DNA from: an uncultured delta proteobacterium
GTDB taxonomy: Bacteria; Desulfobacterota; Desulfobulbia; Desulfobulbales; Desulfocapsaceae
Assembly (NCBI GenBank): GCA_903875445.1
Contig: CAIQWD010000085.1
Span: 1-64,000 of the forward strand
DNA: 64,000 bases
Reading direction: 5' to 3'
Below, piece by piece: positions 62,951-64,000 of the stretch. The notes under the pieces are model-generated. The model worked only from the letters and a program-made list of their open reading frames with translations, searched no databases and was not told the DNA's origin. The first letter of the stretch is position 1; every line of letters starts with the position of its first letter. The position numbers were made by a program, and so were the translations under genes.

Positions 62951-64000
62951 TTGAAACAAAAACTATTTTCATTTTTCATCATGGCATTATTGCTTGTTTC
63001 TGTGAGTGCTGCAAACGCGGCCACCACTCTAGTGGAAATAGGCAGGAGTCCTTTTCATCAGCCGCCGCTGAAAACCAAAGAAGATCTTGTTTCCATGCTC
63101 AAGGCAAAGAATCCTGAGGTCGCCAAAGGTTTTGCCTTGGCTGGTCGGAGTGACCTGTATGAACCTTTCATGGATCAAGTGACCAAAACAAAAATCGACC
63201 TCGTTCAGTTTCCCAAAGGATCCCAGTTTGCATGGATGTTTTATAAGAAAAAAGGCAAAGGTACAGTACGTATTGTTAAGGACGTAACCTGGGGGGGTAA
63301 TAAACCATTCCCTGGATTCCAGTTCTCTATTGAGAAATCAGGGATTAGTTACACCTTTGTTATTCCGCTTGGTTGTGGCAACGTGGCCTTAATGGGAGAG
63401 AGCAAAATTCCTGAGGTTGCAGTCGCCCCGCCGAATAGGCCGCCGCAGTGCGGGATGACCGTTACTCCGACTAAAACTTTCTGCGGTGAAACTGTCTCCG
63501 TCGATGCGCGCACTTCGACCGATCCAGATGGTGAAATTGCCAAAATGACCATCGCTGTTGTTGATGCAAGTGGCAAAACCGTGAGCGAGAAAGTGGTTGA
63601 GGGCAAAACCCTCATGGGTGATGTTGCCGTACCATGTGGAACCAATACCCTCAAGGTAACCGTTACCGACAATAAGGGAATGGATGCCAGTTCTCCTGCA
63701 TGTGCCGTGCAAGTTACCGGAATCAACAGGGTACGATTTGTTGGGGACCTGGGAGCCTATTATATGTTTGATCCGGCCACTTGGCTGTTTGGGCGGGCTG
63801 GTGCCGAGTACAGATTCAATGAAAACTTTTCAGTGCTTGGGATGGTTGGCGGTGCGCCGAAAATCCATGGTCGGGATGGCAAATCGGCCTTTCTCGTAGA
63901 TTTGCTCGGTGAATATAGCTTCGATAGGTATTTTGTTGACCTTGGTGTGGGCGGATGGATCACCAATGGCGACAGTGATATCCCAGTGGAAAAAAGCCAA
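62951..64000 (+). CDS. Outer-membrane beta-barrel protein with PKD-like domain (partial)
   Basis: The frame opens at TTG 62951 after GAGGAGGGAGAG and stays open for 350 codons to the window edge, so the 3' end is missing. A signal peptide (residues about 1-22, ending SAANA) is followed by a globular part (about 25-150). A PKD-like beta domain follows (about 155-255: SVDARTSTDPDGEIAKMTIA, two Cys pairs, LKVTVTDNKGMDASS). Then comes the start of an OmpA/OMP-type beta barrel (DLGAYYMFDPATWLFG to WITNGD). It may end with a peptidoglycan-binding domain outside the window. No specific function can be named. Confidence 0.72.
   Translation, partial: MKQKLFSFFIMALLLVSVSAANAATTLVEIGRSPFHQPPLKTKEDLVSMLKAKNPEVAKGFALAGRSDLYEPFMDQVTKTKIDLVQFPKGSQFAWMFYKKKGKGTVRIVKDVTWGGNKPFPGFQFSIEKSGISYTFVIPLGCGNVALMGESKIPEVAVAPPNRPPQCGMTVTPTKTFCGETVSVDARTSTDPDGEIAKMTIAVVDASGKTVSEKVVEGKTLMGDVAVPCGTNTLKVTVTDNKGMDASSPACAVQVTGINRVRFVGDLGAYYMFDPATWLFGRAGAEYRFNENFSVLGMVGGAPKIHGRDGKSAFLVDLLGEYSFDRYFVDLGVGGWITNGDSDIPVEKSQ

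Noticed and set aside
1-64000. CRISPR arrays, rRNA genes, prophage
   Set aside because: I saw no regularly spaced repeats, no rRNA sequence and no phage structural genes in the window.

Overview
The window looks like a chromosome segment of a sulfate-reducing or sulfur-metabolising Desulfobacterota, most probably of the Desulfobulbales group. The strongest evidence is a complete dsrMKJOP operon, which encodes the membrane redox complex of dissimilatory sulfite reduction. It is preceded by an RsbRD_N-type gene. Supporting evidence is a two-subunit pyruvate carboxylase, a sirC-ccsA-hemA heme/siroheme cluster and a Gram-negative envelope gene set (lptD, mltA, mltB, surA). The taxon is an inference from gene content; no rRNA is present.

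Layout. 0-2.3 kb is an AT-richer accessory strip. It holds the tail of an IS66 transposase, three small minus-strand genes (a short secreted protein, an unknown and an HNH endonuclease) and three imperfect palindromes with GTTAG/CTAAC cores that resemble decayed integron attC sites. 2.4-12.8 kb holds a double ribbon-helix-helix regulator, a cis/trans fatty acid isomerase, an HDOD-REC-GGDEF signalling protein, ccdA, rarD, a stand-alone receiver coupled to tex, and an FHA protein. 12.9-20.3 kb is a minus-strand series carA-carB-ftsH-folP. 20.8-29.5 kb carries pycA-pycB, a rhomboid protease, cmoA-cmoB with a SLOG-like gene, a double lipoyl-like protein and a divergent biotin ligase. 29.6-32.3 kb is surA-rodZ-recO (minus).

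32.5-39.6 kb runs plus-strand: a TlpA-like thioredoxin, a small methyltransferase, then the overlapping sirC, ccsA, hemA and an unknown gene, then the tail-specific protease. 39.8-45.6 kb is the dsr locus, closed by a clear intrinsic terminator. 45.7-50.4 kb has a flavodoxin-like gene, prepilin peptidase, pyrK-pyrD and aroA. 50.4-53.3 kb is a three-gene operon of exported proteins (CsgG-like lipoprotein, FlgT-like protein and an unknown) without curli or flagellar genes nearby; it is the best candidate here for an undescribed envelope system. 53.5-59.5 kb is lptD, a DHH phosphoesterase-like gene, mltB, mltA and a frameshifted remnant of a SAM hydroxide adenosyltransferase. The window ends with an RNase E/G carrying a long charged N-terminal extension, tRNA-Arg(ACG), and the start of an outer-membrane beta-barrel protein.

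How the genes fit together. Sirohydrochlorin made through HemA and the SirC-type dehydrogenase feeds siroheme (sulfite reductase) and, in sulfate reducers, also heme. CcsA- and CcdA-type proteins serve c-type cytochrome maturation, which DsrJ needs. DsrMKJOP links the quinone pool to cytoplasmic sulfite reduction. Pyruvate carboxylase and the biotin ligase supply anaplerosis. carAB and pyrKD serve pyrimidine synthesis. All calls come from reading the sequence; no database search was run.
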